From Helichrysum umbraculigerum (lineage: Eukaryota; Streptophyta; Magnoliopsida; Asterales; Asteraceae): DNA of 64,000 nucleotides. Below the pieces are notes generated by a model. That model had not been told where the DNA came from. It made no database searches and saw only the letters and a list, made by a program, of their open reading frames with translations. The stretch covers positions 10,867,001 through 10,931,000 of the forward strand of contig CATIUR010000006.1 in assembly GCA_949592205.1 (NCBI GenBank), read 5' to 3'. This document shows positions 11,330-21,616 of the stretch, one piece after another. The position numbers and the translations under genes were made by a program. How positions within the stretch are numbered: the first letter of the stretch is position 1; each line of letters starts with the position of its first letter.

Positions 11330-14104
11330 GATATATTAATGTAGTAAGAAAATAAAGGTAGTTGACAAACCTTTATATATGTGGAACAAGTTGTGAAAAG
11401 TATTTGTTAAATACTTGTTATAAGTGATATAAATAGGATGATTTTATTGAGAAAGTAGTGTTTTAATATTGTAATAGAACACTAATAGTGAAACTAGTTG
11501 TGTGTGACTAGAATAGTCAAAGAGATATGAACCAGTAAGTGATATATAAATATTGAATTAATAAAATAAGAAATGATGGAAATCTTATATGTTATTAATA
11601 GGTGATTTGAGGCATGAGGTAATGCCAAGTAATGTGATAAAGTACTTAGTACATAATGTGATACATTGTATTGATTGTTGATAATTAAGTAAACGTGTGT
11701 GGTATTACACGTAAAGTTGTGACATTAGTATTTGATATATATATATCATAGGTGGAAATTGTGATATTAAATTAAAGGTGGTCCGCTGATATGGGAACAG
11801 CTATAAAGAGAAATACTTAAAGTATATAGTGAATTGATTGTGTGGAATTACTTGCTTCTAGAAATTGGTGGGTTTTGGGGCAAATTGATTTAGTTGATAT
11901 TATAATCAAGTAATTGTCGTGAAGTACGTGTTTGAAATTACACGTGATATTATTATGTCATTATTATTTGACAAAGTGTTATGTGTTAAATTGATGAGGA
12001 TAGGTTATCAGGTGTTTGGAGTTTCAAATAAGTGGAAATACTGAATAAATCAGTTGTGAAGTGAATGTATATATATAAAAGTTGAAAATAATTGAAATTT
12101 CAGATAATAAGAATGATGACTTAGATCAGTTGTTGAACGGAAATTGTGTGTGAATAAATACATACTAAAAAGATGATTTAGTATATATCTGTGGGTAGGA
12201 TGTATCTAGAGTGTTCAGAATTGTTTTAAACAAAGGTTTAAGTAATAAGTTTAAGTGAAGGAAATCACATTGTTGAGTAATGATATGAAGTAACCTGAGA
12301 AGGAAGTGTGAATAACATAATCAAGCAATGCCTGATCACCGTTGTTATATTATGCTGTATCACATGAACTTGTTGAGGTTACCAAGTATCTAAGAAAGTG
12401 AATGTGATTGAGAGAGATACAATTTGAAGTTATATTGAACAAATTAATTGTTGTTTACAGGATAAAGGTCAATTAGTGAAAATTATGATAATTAGTAAGT
12501 GAAACTTGCAAGTGTGTATGGTACCTGCAATTGTTTGAAATTGTTGAAATGTGATTGTGTAACTAATGGGTGTAGATTACATATTAGTGAGTTATATAGT
12601 ATCCTAACGGATTGCTAGTGTGTGATTGACTTGTATTAAGCTGAGTTGAGTTACTGAGTCTGTATGGTGATTGAGTCATTAAATTTAGTGAGAGCAGTGT
12701 TTTGAATTTTGTGATTAGGTTAAATCTAAAACTTGAGATAATTACCAGATGAGGTATATATATAGGTATGTGATCAGTGATATGAGTAAATGACTTATAT
12801 TGTGTGTTAAATAAGTTAATAGAATGTCATTGAATGGTAATTGACTAGAGAAAGGTATAGTGGTTTCATTTTGGTTGAATGGGCCACTGTTATTGAAGGT
12901 AATTATGGAAAATTTATGTTTGAGGTTAAACATAATATTTATATGTTAATAAGGTGGTAAGTTGACTTTAAAAGTCAATCAGAAATAAAAGGTTTAGTGT
13001 TTAATATGAAATAATTGGAATATGATTAATTTTGTGGCGAATCAAATTTGAGAAAAGTGACTAAAGTGATTTGTTGATTAATTGATTAAGTTAAAGTTGA
13101 CAAATAGTCAACAATGTTGAAAGTGTCAATTGGGTTACTTATAACTCAAATAAGTGAAAAGAGATATCAAAGGTTATTAAACAGTGATTAATTGTGTTAG
13201 GTTATTTAACATGTGAACAGCGTGAATAAGAGACTGAACTTATTAGAAATAAATTGTGATATAAGTTCTCAGGGAATAATCGAATACACATCTAAATCAG
13301 GTGGGCATCTGTGAATGATATTGTTAAAAATTAAAATTGTGTGTATGCAAATTGTGTGCTGAAACTAGTTGGACAATTGTACTGATATGTAGTGATAATG
13401 TGATCTATATAAGATCGTTGATTGATCTAAGATAATTGCAGAACGATGTTGGGTGATCGTGATGCCTTGTAATCAGTGTTGATGTAATAGAGTGACAACA
13501 TGAACCCTAAGGGGGAGAGAACTAAATAAATAATAATCAAGTTGAGGTGAATGTGATTAAATTGAGAAATGTGATATGCTATAAAGCTAACAGTTGGAAT
13601 TGTGAAAATAATTGTTATATTTCCATTATTATATGTGTATGTGAAATCATGTAAGTTGCTATATACTTGATAACAAATAAAATGATGAATTGTGACTTAA
13701 GATTACAAGTTGAAATAAGTCAATGTAGAGGTCGGGTGAATGTAGGTAATACGGTGTGATAGTACATGTGCTGATTAAAAATGTACTTTTGATGATGTTT
13801 TACCTACTGTGTGTGACCTCTACTTTGCTTATTAAAGTGATATGAATCCGGATTACTTTAGGTAAAGGATTTCATATAGTTGAAGTGATATGTGAATATT
13901 TGTTGATTGTCGGTTATGAACTGAAATAAATTTTCAGTGTTGTTAAGTGTATTGTGTTGTTAAGTGTATTGTGGTTTTATAACCACTGATGTTGGCTGTT
14001 GTTGTTATTTTAGTTGATTAAAAGATAAGTTGTCAAAGATTTTAGCATATTGCTAATCTCTGGTTAATATAGTTGCTAAAGATTTTTGACACGTTACTAG
14101 TGTC

Positions 14105-14570
14105 TGGTTGTAAGTGATTATGTGACTATTTGTTAAAGTGAGTATGTGTTTTAAACATATATCTGATTGATGATAGAGAATTCAGGTAAATGATTGTTTT
14201 ATAGAAATTGTTGGATGAATATACAATATATATACAGGAGTGAAAGATAGAAACATGTACATTGGGATATGTGCATGTGGAAAGAATTCAAATAAATAAA
14301 TTATTGTTATAAGTTGCTCAAGGGGAGCAAGGTATATTATTAGTTTTGGTTGTAATTGATTTTGTGTCCATTTGTTAAAGTGATTGTGTGTTAATGATAA
14401 AGAATTCAGATATATGCTTGTTTCATGGAAAATATCGGATGAAAGCACAGTATATGTGCGTGGGAAAAGACAGAATCATGTCCATGGGGACAGGTGAATG
14501 TAGAAAGAATTGAAACAAGATAAATATAGTATAAGTTGCTCTTGAGGATTAATGTATGATAAGATGTAGG
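14105..14570 (+). repeat. Diverged tandem duplication near the T1 3' end
   Basis: Two units of about 230 bp (about 14105-14340 and 14347-14570). Shared blocks include ATTTGTTAAAGTGA, AAGAATTCAG, GATGAA...ACA, a GTGGAAAGAATT/GTAGAAAGAATT block and TATAAGTTGCTC. Copies are diverged with short indels. A shorter echo (TTGCTAATCTCTGGTT and GTTACTAGTGTCTGGTT) lies just upstream at about 14030-14110. The region precedes the purine tract. Confidence 0.7.
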
Positions 14571-14627
14571 TGAGTATGTTATATTCGACGAGCTGAGTGT
14601 GATCAGATTTCGAGGACGAAATCTTTT

Positions 14628-14641
14628 AAGTGGGAGAGATT
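14628..14641 (+). other. Polypurine tract (T1)
   Basis: AAGTGGGAGAGAT immediately before the right LTR, preceded by CGAGGACGAAATCTTTT. It primes plus-strand DNA synthesis. The context is typical of plant Ty3/gypsy Tekay-type elements. Confidence 0.8.
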
Positions 14642-16441
14642 TATAACATCCGTAAATCGGACCTAGTTGTTTTATATTATTTGGTGATTTTAAAATAATA
14701 TTAACGTGTTTGGAAATAATATTGTTTGAATTGATTTCGAATAAATAGGAAATAAGTTTCAAGACTTATTGTGGTTAGTAAAATATTAAGTGATTTAAAT
14801 TAATATAGTTGACGGAACAATAAAAGGTTTGGACTCTCAAATGGTTTTTCGGTTCCAGACAATAGATTTAGAAGGGGACTAATTTTAAATGATACACGGA
14901 GTCGGTAGGGAAAGGGACCGACTTAAGTTTCTTATATAAAGTTCATTCTCTATTCATTTCTTCATTCCCAAATTAAGAAAAACATACCCAAAACTTAGAA
15001 ATTGAAATCGTAAGCTGGGATGCAAATGGTTTTATCATAATCATCATCTTCTTCACCAATTACAAGCAATTGTGAGTAATTTCTCTAAATTTCTTATAAA
15101 GTAATTTGATTCAATTAGTTGATATAATGATGTTTATATGAAATTGAAGCTTAGGAATTGGTATGTGATAATACATAATGTTGTATGTTGATTTGGGATA
15201 CTTTAAAACTCGTTTAATAGCTTAATTGATGATTTGGATATAAATTTTACGAGCTGAAAACGAAGAACATGAAGAAGAGGGTTTGAACTGAGCCTGTGAC
15301 CGGCGGTCAATCCCTTTGGCCGACGGTCAGGGGACCGCTTTAGGGTAGCCGGCGGTCAAAACCTTTAGCCGGCGGCTAAATGGCCCCAAGGCAGAAAATT
15401 GTTTTTTATTTCAAACGCTTTTCATAGCTTAGCGGCGGCTAGTAAGTGAAGTGACATAATGATGTAGAGCTTAAAGTGGCGTAAATGGGAATACATAAAT
15501 GATACTCTACATATTCCGGGTAATGTGAATGAGAGAACATAAGTGTCGATTATTTGTTTATAATGTTTGATATGATCTGTTGATATATTGAGATGATGTG
15601 ATATGTTATATAATTATAACATGAGTTTGTTATTGAGACAAGTTACTGACTTGTGTTGTTTGTGATGTTCTCAGATAAACAAGAGACTTAGTGACATTAG
15701 ACTACTGAGTGGAGACTGAGGTATTCGGTGAGTGGACTCGTACTCTCAGTGTGATTTAGTTGTAACATAATTGGTTACAACAGGTGAACATAGTGATATA
15801 GTGATTGTGATTGTTGAACTGTTGAATTGTGAAATACACGTGTAATAAGTGATGTGTCGCCTTCGGGCATTCTGTGATTCGGAGGTCAACGATTGTTGGA
15901 CTGGGTTGCTACAGGTTAGCCAACATAGGAATTGTGAACATGTGTTGTGAATGGAGCTTATGTTGGTTAAAGGTAGCAGACAGTTATCGGTAATACCACT
16001 GTATTGGCCTGCAGTTGGTTGTAAGTGTCGCTTGGTGCACCTCCCGGGTCTGAGCGGTGTCACAAGGACCACCGATCCTCTTGGTGATGTTGTTTCAGTG
16101 TCTATGTGATCTTTGTGATAATCAGTATTGTTATGCTGAATTGTACTGATAGTGACAGGTTGACTCACTTAGCTTTGTGATAATCCCACTATTTACTCCT
16201 CGCAGGTCTTGAGATGATTTTGGGCTGGGCAAGGAATGGATTGAAGAATGTTTGACTTTGTTGCGTTACTCTGATATTGGATTTTATAAATCAGTGTTGT
16301 TCGTGTTTTCATATAACACCCAGATTGATTAACTAAGTTTTAAATTAGTTGAACCTTTATGTTTTGATTGATTAAAGTATCAATTTGGACAGACGCTTCC
16401 GATATATTGTATTTAAATAACTATAAGTGAGGGGTGTTATA
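14642..16441 (+). repeat. T1 right LTR
   Basis: About 1800 bp, starting TATAACATCC (second base changed from the left copy) and ending GGGTGTTATA. Roughly 18 differences from the left LTR were seen by eye, about 1%, including a short deletion near 15552 and several changes at CpG sites. Confidence 0.88.
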
Positions 16442-16580
16442 TTCTCCTTCTTCATCTTGTTCATCTCTTTTCTTCATTTAATTGTAACTTTACTTGTTTG
16501 ATCTCCTTGAGCTCAATTGATGAAATTAAGTTGAGATGGATTATTGTTGCATGTATGGATCATGATTGCTGAAATTGCTT

Positions 16581-16581
<1 letters not shown>

Positions 16582-16640
<59 letters not shown>
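16582..16640. repeat. (ATC)n microsatellite
   Basis: About 20 uninterrupted ATC units inside the second piece of the solo LTR. Confidence 0.95.
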
Positions 16641-16892
16641 ATTGTTGTTCTTTTGAATGCAAGTGTTTAGGATTCAATGTATGAAATGGGTTTAGATTGA
16701 ATTAGGTGAATTATGTTAGGTGAAAGGAAAATAAGTATTGCATGTTGATGTTGTGTTGATATATGATGATTATAGGTGTATTGTGATGTAATAGATTGAT
16801 AAAAATTGTGTTTGTGGAGTTTGGTTTTAGTAAAATTCGAATTGTGTTCGTGCTGTGCAATTGCAGGTATGTGGTTTTGCTGGAAAACGCGC

Positions 16893-17222
16893 AAACGCGA
16901 TCCTAGCCTATAGCCTGGATCGCGTTTCATAGTTATAAAATGTCACAGGTCAAAATTGTTCTTCGGAACGCGATCCTAGCCTCGTGTCCAGATCGCGTTT
17001 CATAGTTAAAAGTGGTTACAAGATCGTTCTGGTCGGTGTAACGCGATCCAGCTTCCTTGTACCCGGATCCCGTTAGTAAGTGTTAATTTGGATCGGTTTG
17101 ATTTTGTTCTTTGGAACGCGATCCAGCCCCTTAACCCGGATCGCGTTTTCAAATGTAAAACGGTTACAGAATGATTTTGAACTGTGGAACGCGATCCCAC
17201 CCCTTTTAGCCCGGATCGCGTT
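16893..17222 (+). repeat. Five hairpin repeats, period about 74 bp, in the solo LTR
   Basis: Units start at 16893, 16967, 17040, 17115 and 17188, spacing 73-75 bp. Each has AACGCGATCC, a 10-16 nt loop and GGATCGCGTT, a near-perfect 10-bp inverted repeat, followed by a less conserved spacer. Unit 3 has GGATCCCGTT and unit 2 has AGATCGCGTT; the rest keep the stem. Spacers have drifted more than the stems. Minus-strand frames here come from the repeat. Function is unknown. Confidence 0.9.
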
Positions 17223-17307
17223 TTCATGTTTTAAATTGACAAATTTGATGAGTTGTGACTTATACACTTGTTATAATTACATAGTATTAGATGTATATTA
17301 TGTGCTT

Positions 17308-17891
17308 GTAAGTCCCTAGTTCTTAGGATCGATAACTTCGTTATCTGTAGTATTAAGGTGCGGAATCCCTCAATACGGTGTTATCTTACTAATAACGAGT
17401 AAGTTCGCAATTGCGTATATTAAAGCTTAACTTTAAACGATAAAACGTCAAAGTCTAGCTGTTAGGTTATGCTTTCTCTGATTTTCTGAGTTCGCAGATG
17501 TGGAATATCGAATGCCAAAGTTTTGTTTTTTCACGAATGAAAAACCTTTAAATATGTCAGTTCGTCTCGGCTCGCATGGGCCAGCGAGTTCGGTCCAACT
17601 CGCAGCCCAAGCCCAATACTGAGCTCGGCTCGCCAGACTAATGTTCCGCGAGTTCAGTTCTCATCTTCCAGCTCGATTCACTACGACTTGAGATCTCGAC
17701 TCGCCTTGCACAAAACGTATATATTTATTTCGTATTTAATAATTCGTCTAACTTAACAAAATAATATGTTTAACGAATATTACTAACAAAACAAATATTT
17801 ATTTACAAATCTAAACCAATTTACAAACGTAATAATAATTACACCAGTCCTATTTCATGCTAGATCTGTTGTCACAATCTATGTCTCAACA
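17308..17891 (-). repeat. Copia 3' LTR (left copy)
   Basis: 584 bp, few differences from the right copy (for example CACTACGACTT versus CGCTGCGACTT). It contains a cluster of CTCGC/GCGAG motifs in both orientations at about 17550-17705. The stop codon of a possible last accessory exon lies inside it at 17879-17881. Confidence 0.9.
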
Positions 17892-17965
17892 GACTCCCCC
17901 TTGACAATAGCTCTAGCGTCTTTATCTTCACGCTGTCTTTGATTTTCAAGAGTAAATCTTACTTC
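17879..17965 (-). CDS. Possible last exon of the copia accessory gene
   Basis: After an acceptor-like TTTTTGCAG, a minus frame of 28 codons starts E-V-R-F-T-L-E-N-Q-R-Q-R, crosses the polypurine tract and ends with TAG inside the LTR. The upstream coding part stops at ATG|GTTA exactly at the insertion site of element A (28509), in matching phase 0. Without element A this intron would be only about 34 nt, too short for plants, so either sequence was lost at the junction or the frame simply ran on to an earlier stop. Tentative. Confidence 0.35.
   Translation of the reverse strand, partial: EVRFTLENQRQREDKDARAIVKGESVET
17892..17905 (-). other. Polypurine tract (copia)
   Basis: On the coding strand TCAAGGGGGAGTC directly precedes the 3' LTR, the usual plus-strand primer of plant copia elements. 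Confidence 0.85.
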
Positions 17966-18933
17966 CTGCAAAAATTTTAAGCTTGATGAATGTTTTAACC
18001 TGTGACACCAGTCAATTTAGGACTAGAATTTAGTGCCTAATCAAGTTTTAATACATGTAATTAGTTCTGTATTAGGCTAATTAATGTATCATTTATTATA
18101 TATATTGTTGAATATATATCTACGCAATTTTGCGGTTTTTTAAATCATACGAGTTTCAAATCGAATGAATTTCGATGCAATAAATACGGACGTTGGTGAA
18201 CAATTTAACTAAATAACATAACGTTATTTAATGGAACTATTATATATCAAGAATATTAATTTGTAATATTTCAGTTTAAACAGTATAGTATAAATAACAA
18301 TTTACTTAGTTAAATTATAAACACGCGCGACAAAACAAAACGAGTTTAAGTTACAATTTATAACTACAACCTAAAGTACTTTAATAAAAATACTTCAACC
18401 AAATCATCGGGAATTTATTCGCATTTTAAAACGTATATCTAAAAGTAACTAATATTAACTAAACGTTTAAATAATCGGGAGAACGAACACCACGCGGAGT
18501 GCGGGGCGAAGACTGAGAAAGGAGGAGGTTTAACCTCCCACCTCCCTTTTCTTTCATTTCTTTCCTATCTCTCTCTCTCTTACTCTTTTTCTTTTCTTTC
18601 TCTCCAAACTCATCAAAACACCACCACCACCATAATCATCAAAATAAGAACACGAAACGACCTCGAATCGGCAAAATAATTACGGAAAAGGAACCACCTC
18701 GACGCGATCTACATTCTCATCTTTCTGGAATTTCATTTCGGCACTTTGTAAGTTTCCGACAAAATCCCGAAACCTTTCGATTCTTAGTATTTTTCACTTG
18801 TTAGTGTTTATATAACTTATATATGTCCATTACAAAGTGTAGAACACGATCTTATAGCTTAAAAACGGGTTTGAATTAGGTTTTTGGCCGGAAAAATCTT
18901 GACAGCCGGACTTTCTGGGCTGGTGTTCTTCAA

Positions 18934-19213
18934 TGCGACACAAGCCTTGTGTCGCATGTAGTGTCGTATTTTGCCTGTTGTGTCGCACCTAGTGTCGTAT
19001 AAATCCTTTTGTGTCGTACCCTTTACGACACAACGTTGTGTCGCATCTTATGTCGCAAACTTCATACGACACAATCACTATGTCGCTGTTGAATCAGCAT
19101 CTCGCATCTATGCGACACAACCCTTGTGTCGTATAGATCTTGTGTCACATTTCTATGCGACATAACCCTTGTGTCTCATAACTACCTTTGTGTCTCACGA
19201 CTGTGTCGCATAA
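18934..19213 (+). repeat. TTGTGTCGCA/TGCGACACAA motif cluster (element A LTR)
   Basis: Fifteen TGTCG/CGACA cores in about 280 bp, in both orientations, most within TTGTGTCG(C/T)A or its inverse, plus at least three decayed copies (TTGTGTCACA, TTGTGTCTCA). Facing copies such as TGCGACACAACCCTTGTGTCG form hairpins. The right LTR has the same cluster at 26996-27273 with a different set of mutated copies. The cluster stands out from AT-rich surroundings and is shared with element B. Confidence 0.85.
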
Positions 19214-19663
19214 AACAGCAGGTTTTCAAACTAAATTTTCACTAAGTGTCAAACCTATATAACCTCAAACCCTTATACGATACGACTTATAAAACACATT
19301 GGAACACGCTTGTAAGTGCAAAACACCAATAACAAAATGATAATACTTAAAGTTTATTATTTCAAATCCATCACCAACGGGCCGTACGTGTTTTCAAAAC
19401 ATATTTCAAAATCAAACAAGTCGTTGTAACTTGTATCAATTCAATCAAACAAGTCGTAGTAACTTGTAACAGAACAATCAACCAAATCGTAGTAATTTGG
19501 ACATATATATATAGTTGTATAACAACTACAAAGGTAGTCTTTCGAGATACCGGTACAATTAATAACAATCAAGTGTCGTGAACAAATTCAGGTTTCAAGT
19601 CTTTGGACACCAATTCACAGCTAATTACTTCAAGTTTATTAAATTAAACACTTCAAGACTCAG

Positions 19664-20150
19664 GTGAGTTTCATGGCCCCATTTTCACTATTTTACAACT
19701 AGGGGTGTGATATTACTACTCTATTTTGTTTTACAAGTAGAACGCAAGTACCAACCTTCAAATACTACATGAGTTTCAAGCTAATCAATTTAAAGTCCTC
19801 TATAGCATAGTCTCTAATATTTTAGCGTGAATGTTAGTATATGATATCATATGGGATTGACAATCCTCATCCGGGTTAGCACGCACTAACCGGTCAAACG
19901 GATGTATTAGCATTTGGGAAGACGAGTGTGGATTAGACACTCGTAGGAGGCAAAACTAGTTAGGTTTCCTTAATTGGAACTAGCGCTCAAGTTAAGCTCA
20001 GACTATGTGCTCATGGATTGTATAACTTTTATTTTGCTTAATTGCATTGTAAATTCAATTTAAATCTTGCGGTTCTTACAGCTATACATTGACATACAAA
20101 CCTGTGAGCTCACCAGCGTTTTCGCTGACCCATTTTAGTATGTATCACAG
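19664..20150 (+). promoter_or_regulatory. Candidate LTR intron with covarying hairpin (A)
   Basis: CAG|GTGAGT at 19661-19669. The 3' end has CTCAC, hairpin CAGCG-TTTT-CGCTG (20114-20127), then a T-rich stretch and CACAG ending at 20150, 37 nt after CAC. The right LTR copy is 27726-28212, the same length (487 nt) and with an intact hairpin. Removing it would shorten the transcript leader. Confidence 0.5.
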
Positions 20151-20445
20151 GTACCCAGCAGTAGGTTGGCTGCACAGGCAGGGACTATTAGCTCGAGTCA
20201 GCATTCATACAACTAGAGATTTGATTGCATTATTATATTTTGTAAAAGTAATTATGCTATGTAATCTTTCAATTTCAGGAACCGAGCTAATGTAACATTA
20301 TTTTGATGTAAACGTTTACTTTATTAATACAAGTTTAAAACGACGCATATAGTGGTCGTTCATTATATCTTATGTGCTTTGTATATTGATTAGTGACACC
20401 CAAATCGAGCTTCCGCAAATCATTAAATTTGGGGGTGTCACAGAT

Positions 20446-20457
20446 TGGTATCAGAGA
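20446..20457 (+). other. Primer-binding site, initiator Met-tRNA (A)
   Basis: TGGTATCAGAGA three bases after the LTR end, complementary to the 3' end of initiator Met-tRNA except possibly the last base (element B has TGGTATCAGAGC). Confidence 0.88.
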
Positions 20458-20705
20458 CAAAGGTTATAGTGAACTAGGTTGCATTTAGTGGGCCTAGACT
20501 ATGACCGTTAGGCAGTATTCCCTATTAGGTATAACCAGTTCAGAGATTACAGCATACGAATTTAATTTAACATAGCCTGATCAACTATGTACAATTAAAT
20601 AAAGATGATGTAAGATCTGAAGGAAGTTATGGCTGAACAGGATACACTAGTTGACTCTGACCTCGAGAGAACCGGGACTCAAACATGTCTGTGCTAGACA
20701 CTCAA
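20458..20705 (+). promoter_or_regulatory. Conserved leader after the primer site (A)
   Basis: About 250 nt from AAGGTTATAGTGAACTAGG onward match element B at 35454-35703 with about 94% identity by eye over the first 150 nt, although the LTRs of A and B are widely diverged. Such strong conservation of untranslated leader suggests a packaging or dimerisation signal. No open frame explains it. Confidence 0.6.
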
Positions 20706-20817
20706 TAGGTTATTATGTGATATACATATATATACATAAATAGACCTCATTTACAATCTTAGGCTATATTATATTATATAAATATAGGCCTCATTCTTCC
20801 TAACGCTTTGTCTCAGA

Positions 20818-21312
20818 ATGGCAAACACACCACCAAGTTCATCACGCTCTTATCCCCATGAATCACGAAACTTAAGGGTAGCTAGGAGGGACACCAGGTT
20901 GCCTCGAGCTAGCCCATATCCAACTCACCCCACTCTACCGGGTTTAACCGCTAGAGTACATCTCCACGAACAACGGCTTAACGCTATGGATATCGAACTC
21001 CAAGAAACTCGTGAAATCTGGAGACTCACAGCTATGGAACGAATCGAACAAGTCTCCGAAGATCACGAGCACACTGTCAACACCATGAACACTCTTCAAA
21101 ATCAAGTGGAAGAAACAATCGAAACCATGGAGGTTGTCCACAACCAAGTGATTGGCAACCGAAATGAAATCTCTGTTTTACAATCAAGGATGCATCAGTG
21201 CGAGACACGTCTAAGGGAAACCGAGGACACCCTCCGAACTGCCAACAGACTCGCAGAGTCTGTGAATCATCTCACTGCACTGCTGCCACAACTCAATTTA
21301 CGTCAGAATTAG
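20818..21312 (+). CDS. Extra coiled-coil ORF upstream of gag (element A)
   Basis: An intact 164-codon frame starting M-A-N-T-P-P-S-S-S-R-S. Residues 1-40 are Ser/Pro/Arg-rich and probably disordered. Residues about 45-155 are heptad-rich (L-H-E-Q-R-L-N-A-M, then repeated L/V/M spacing with many E, Q, N) and look like one long coiled coil, ending L-L-P-Q-L-N. No zinc knuckle or enzyme motif is visible. It lies between the leader and gag, 304 nt before the gag start. Element B has a comparable coiled-coil frame, but after gag and fused to a zinc knuckle. A role in particle assembly or RNA binding is only a guess; it could also be a diverged gag duplicate. It is intact while gag-pol has three stops. 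Confidence 0.7.
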   Translation: MANTPPSSSRSYPHESRNLRVARRDTRLPRASPYPTHPTLPGLTARVHLHEQRLNAMDIELQETREIWRLTAMERIEQVSEDHEHTVNTMNTLQNQVEETIETMEVVHNQVIGNRNEISVLQSRMHQCETRLRETEDTLRTANRLAESVNHLTALLPQLNLRQN

Positions 21313-21616
21313 CTTAGGCTGAATCGGTACCCTAATATGCTTTCGGAGGACCTATGTAATTCAACCGGAAGTAACAATTCCCGGTACTTTTGTAAAACAT
21401 CTAAGTCTGTAACTTTTGAAACTTGTGATTCAAAATCGTCTGTAATCATTTGGCTTCGAAATATCAATTGACGATTTCTATTAATTATCTCACGTTATTG
21501 ATTTTTACCTTGAGATGTTGTATATTACCATTTTATATATGTACATCTGTGGTGATATATCATGAATTTCAGACTAGTATCTTACTTCCTTTCCTTGTTC
21601 TTTCTTACTCAGCATC

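Larger units (their letters stand above)
10426..14641 (+). other. T1 internal region: decayed, C-poor, no coding capacity
   Basis: 4.2 kb between the LTRs, full of plus-strand stop codons. Base use is strongly one-sided: hand counts of three 60-base lines (11101, 12481, 13981) give C 4, 5, 5 against G 14, 13, 13. The only recognisable coding relic is a gag zinc knuckle at 10992-11039. No protease, reverse transcriptase or integrase motif survives by eye. With near-identical LTRs this means the decayed interior has been copied as such. Depletion of C on one strand only is not what symmetric cytosine-methylation decay gives. Confidence 0.75.
8616..16441 (+). mobile_element. T1: non-coding Ty3-type LTR element (LARD-like)
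   Basis: A complete 7.8-kb element with LTRs 8616-10425 and 14642-16441 and a 5-bp target duplication TTCTC (8611-8615, 16442-16446). It has a primer-binding site for initiator Met-tRNA and a purine tract followed by the right LTR. The stretch before the tract contains a TTTCGAGGACGAAAT motif, typical of the 3' end of plant Ty3/gypsy Tekay-type elements. The interior has no usable frame on the plus strand. Because the LTRs differ by only about 1% by eye, the element moved recently without its own proteins. It inserted into a related solo LTR. Confidence 0.88.
18001..20442 (+). repeat. Element A left LTR
   Basis: 2442 bp, starting TGTGACACC and ending GGGGGTGTCACA. It contains a CT-rich tract (18540-18605), GTAAGT at 18748-18753, the TGTCG motif cluster (18934-19213), a short tandem repeat around ACAAGTCGTAGTAACTTGTA (19420-19505) and the candidate intron 19664-20150. 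Short frames here (18971-19165, 20089-20295) are chance openings repeated in both LTRs. Confidence 0.93.
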
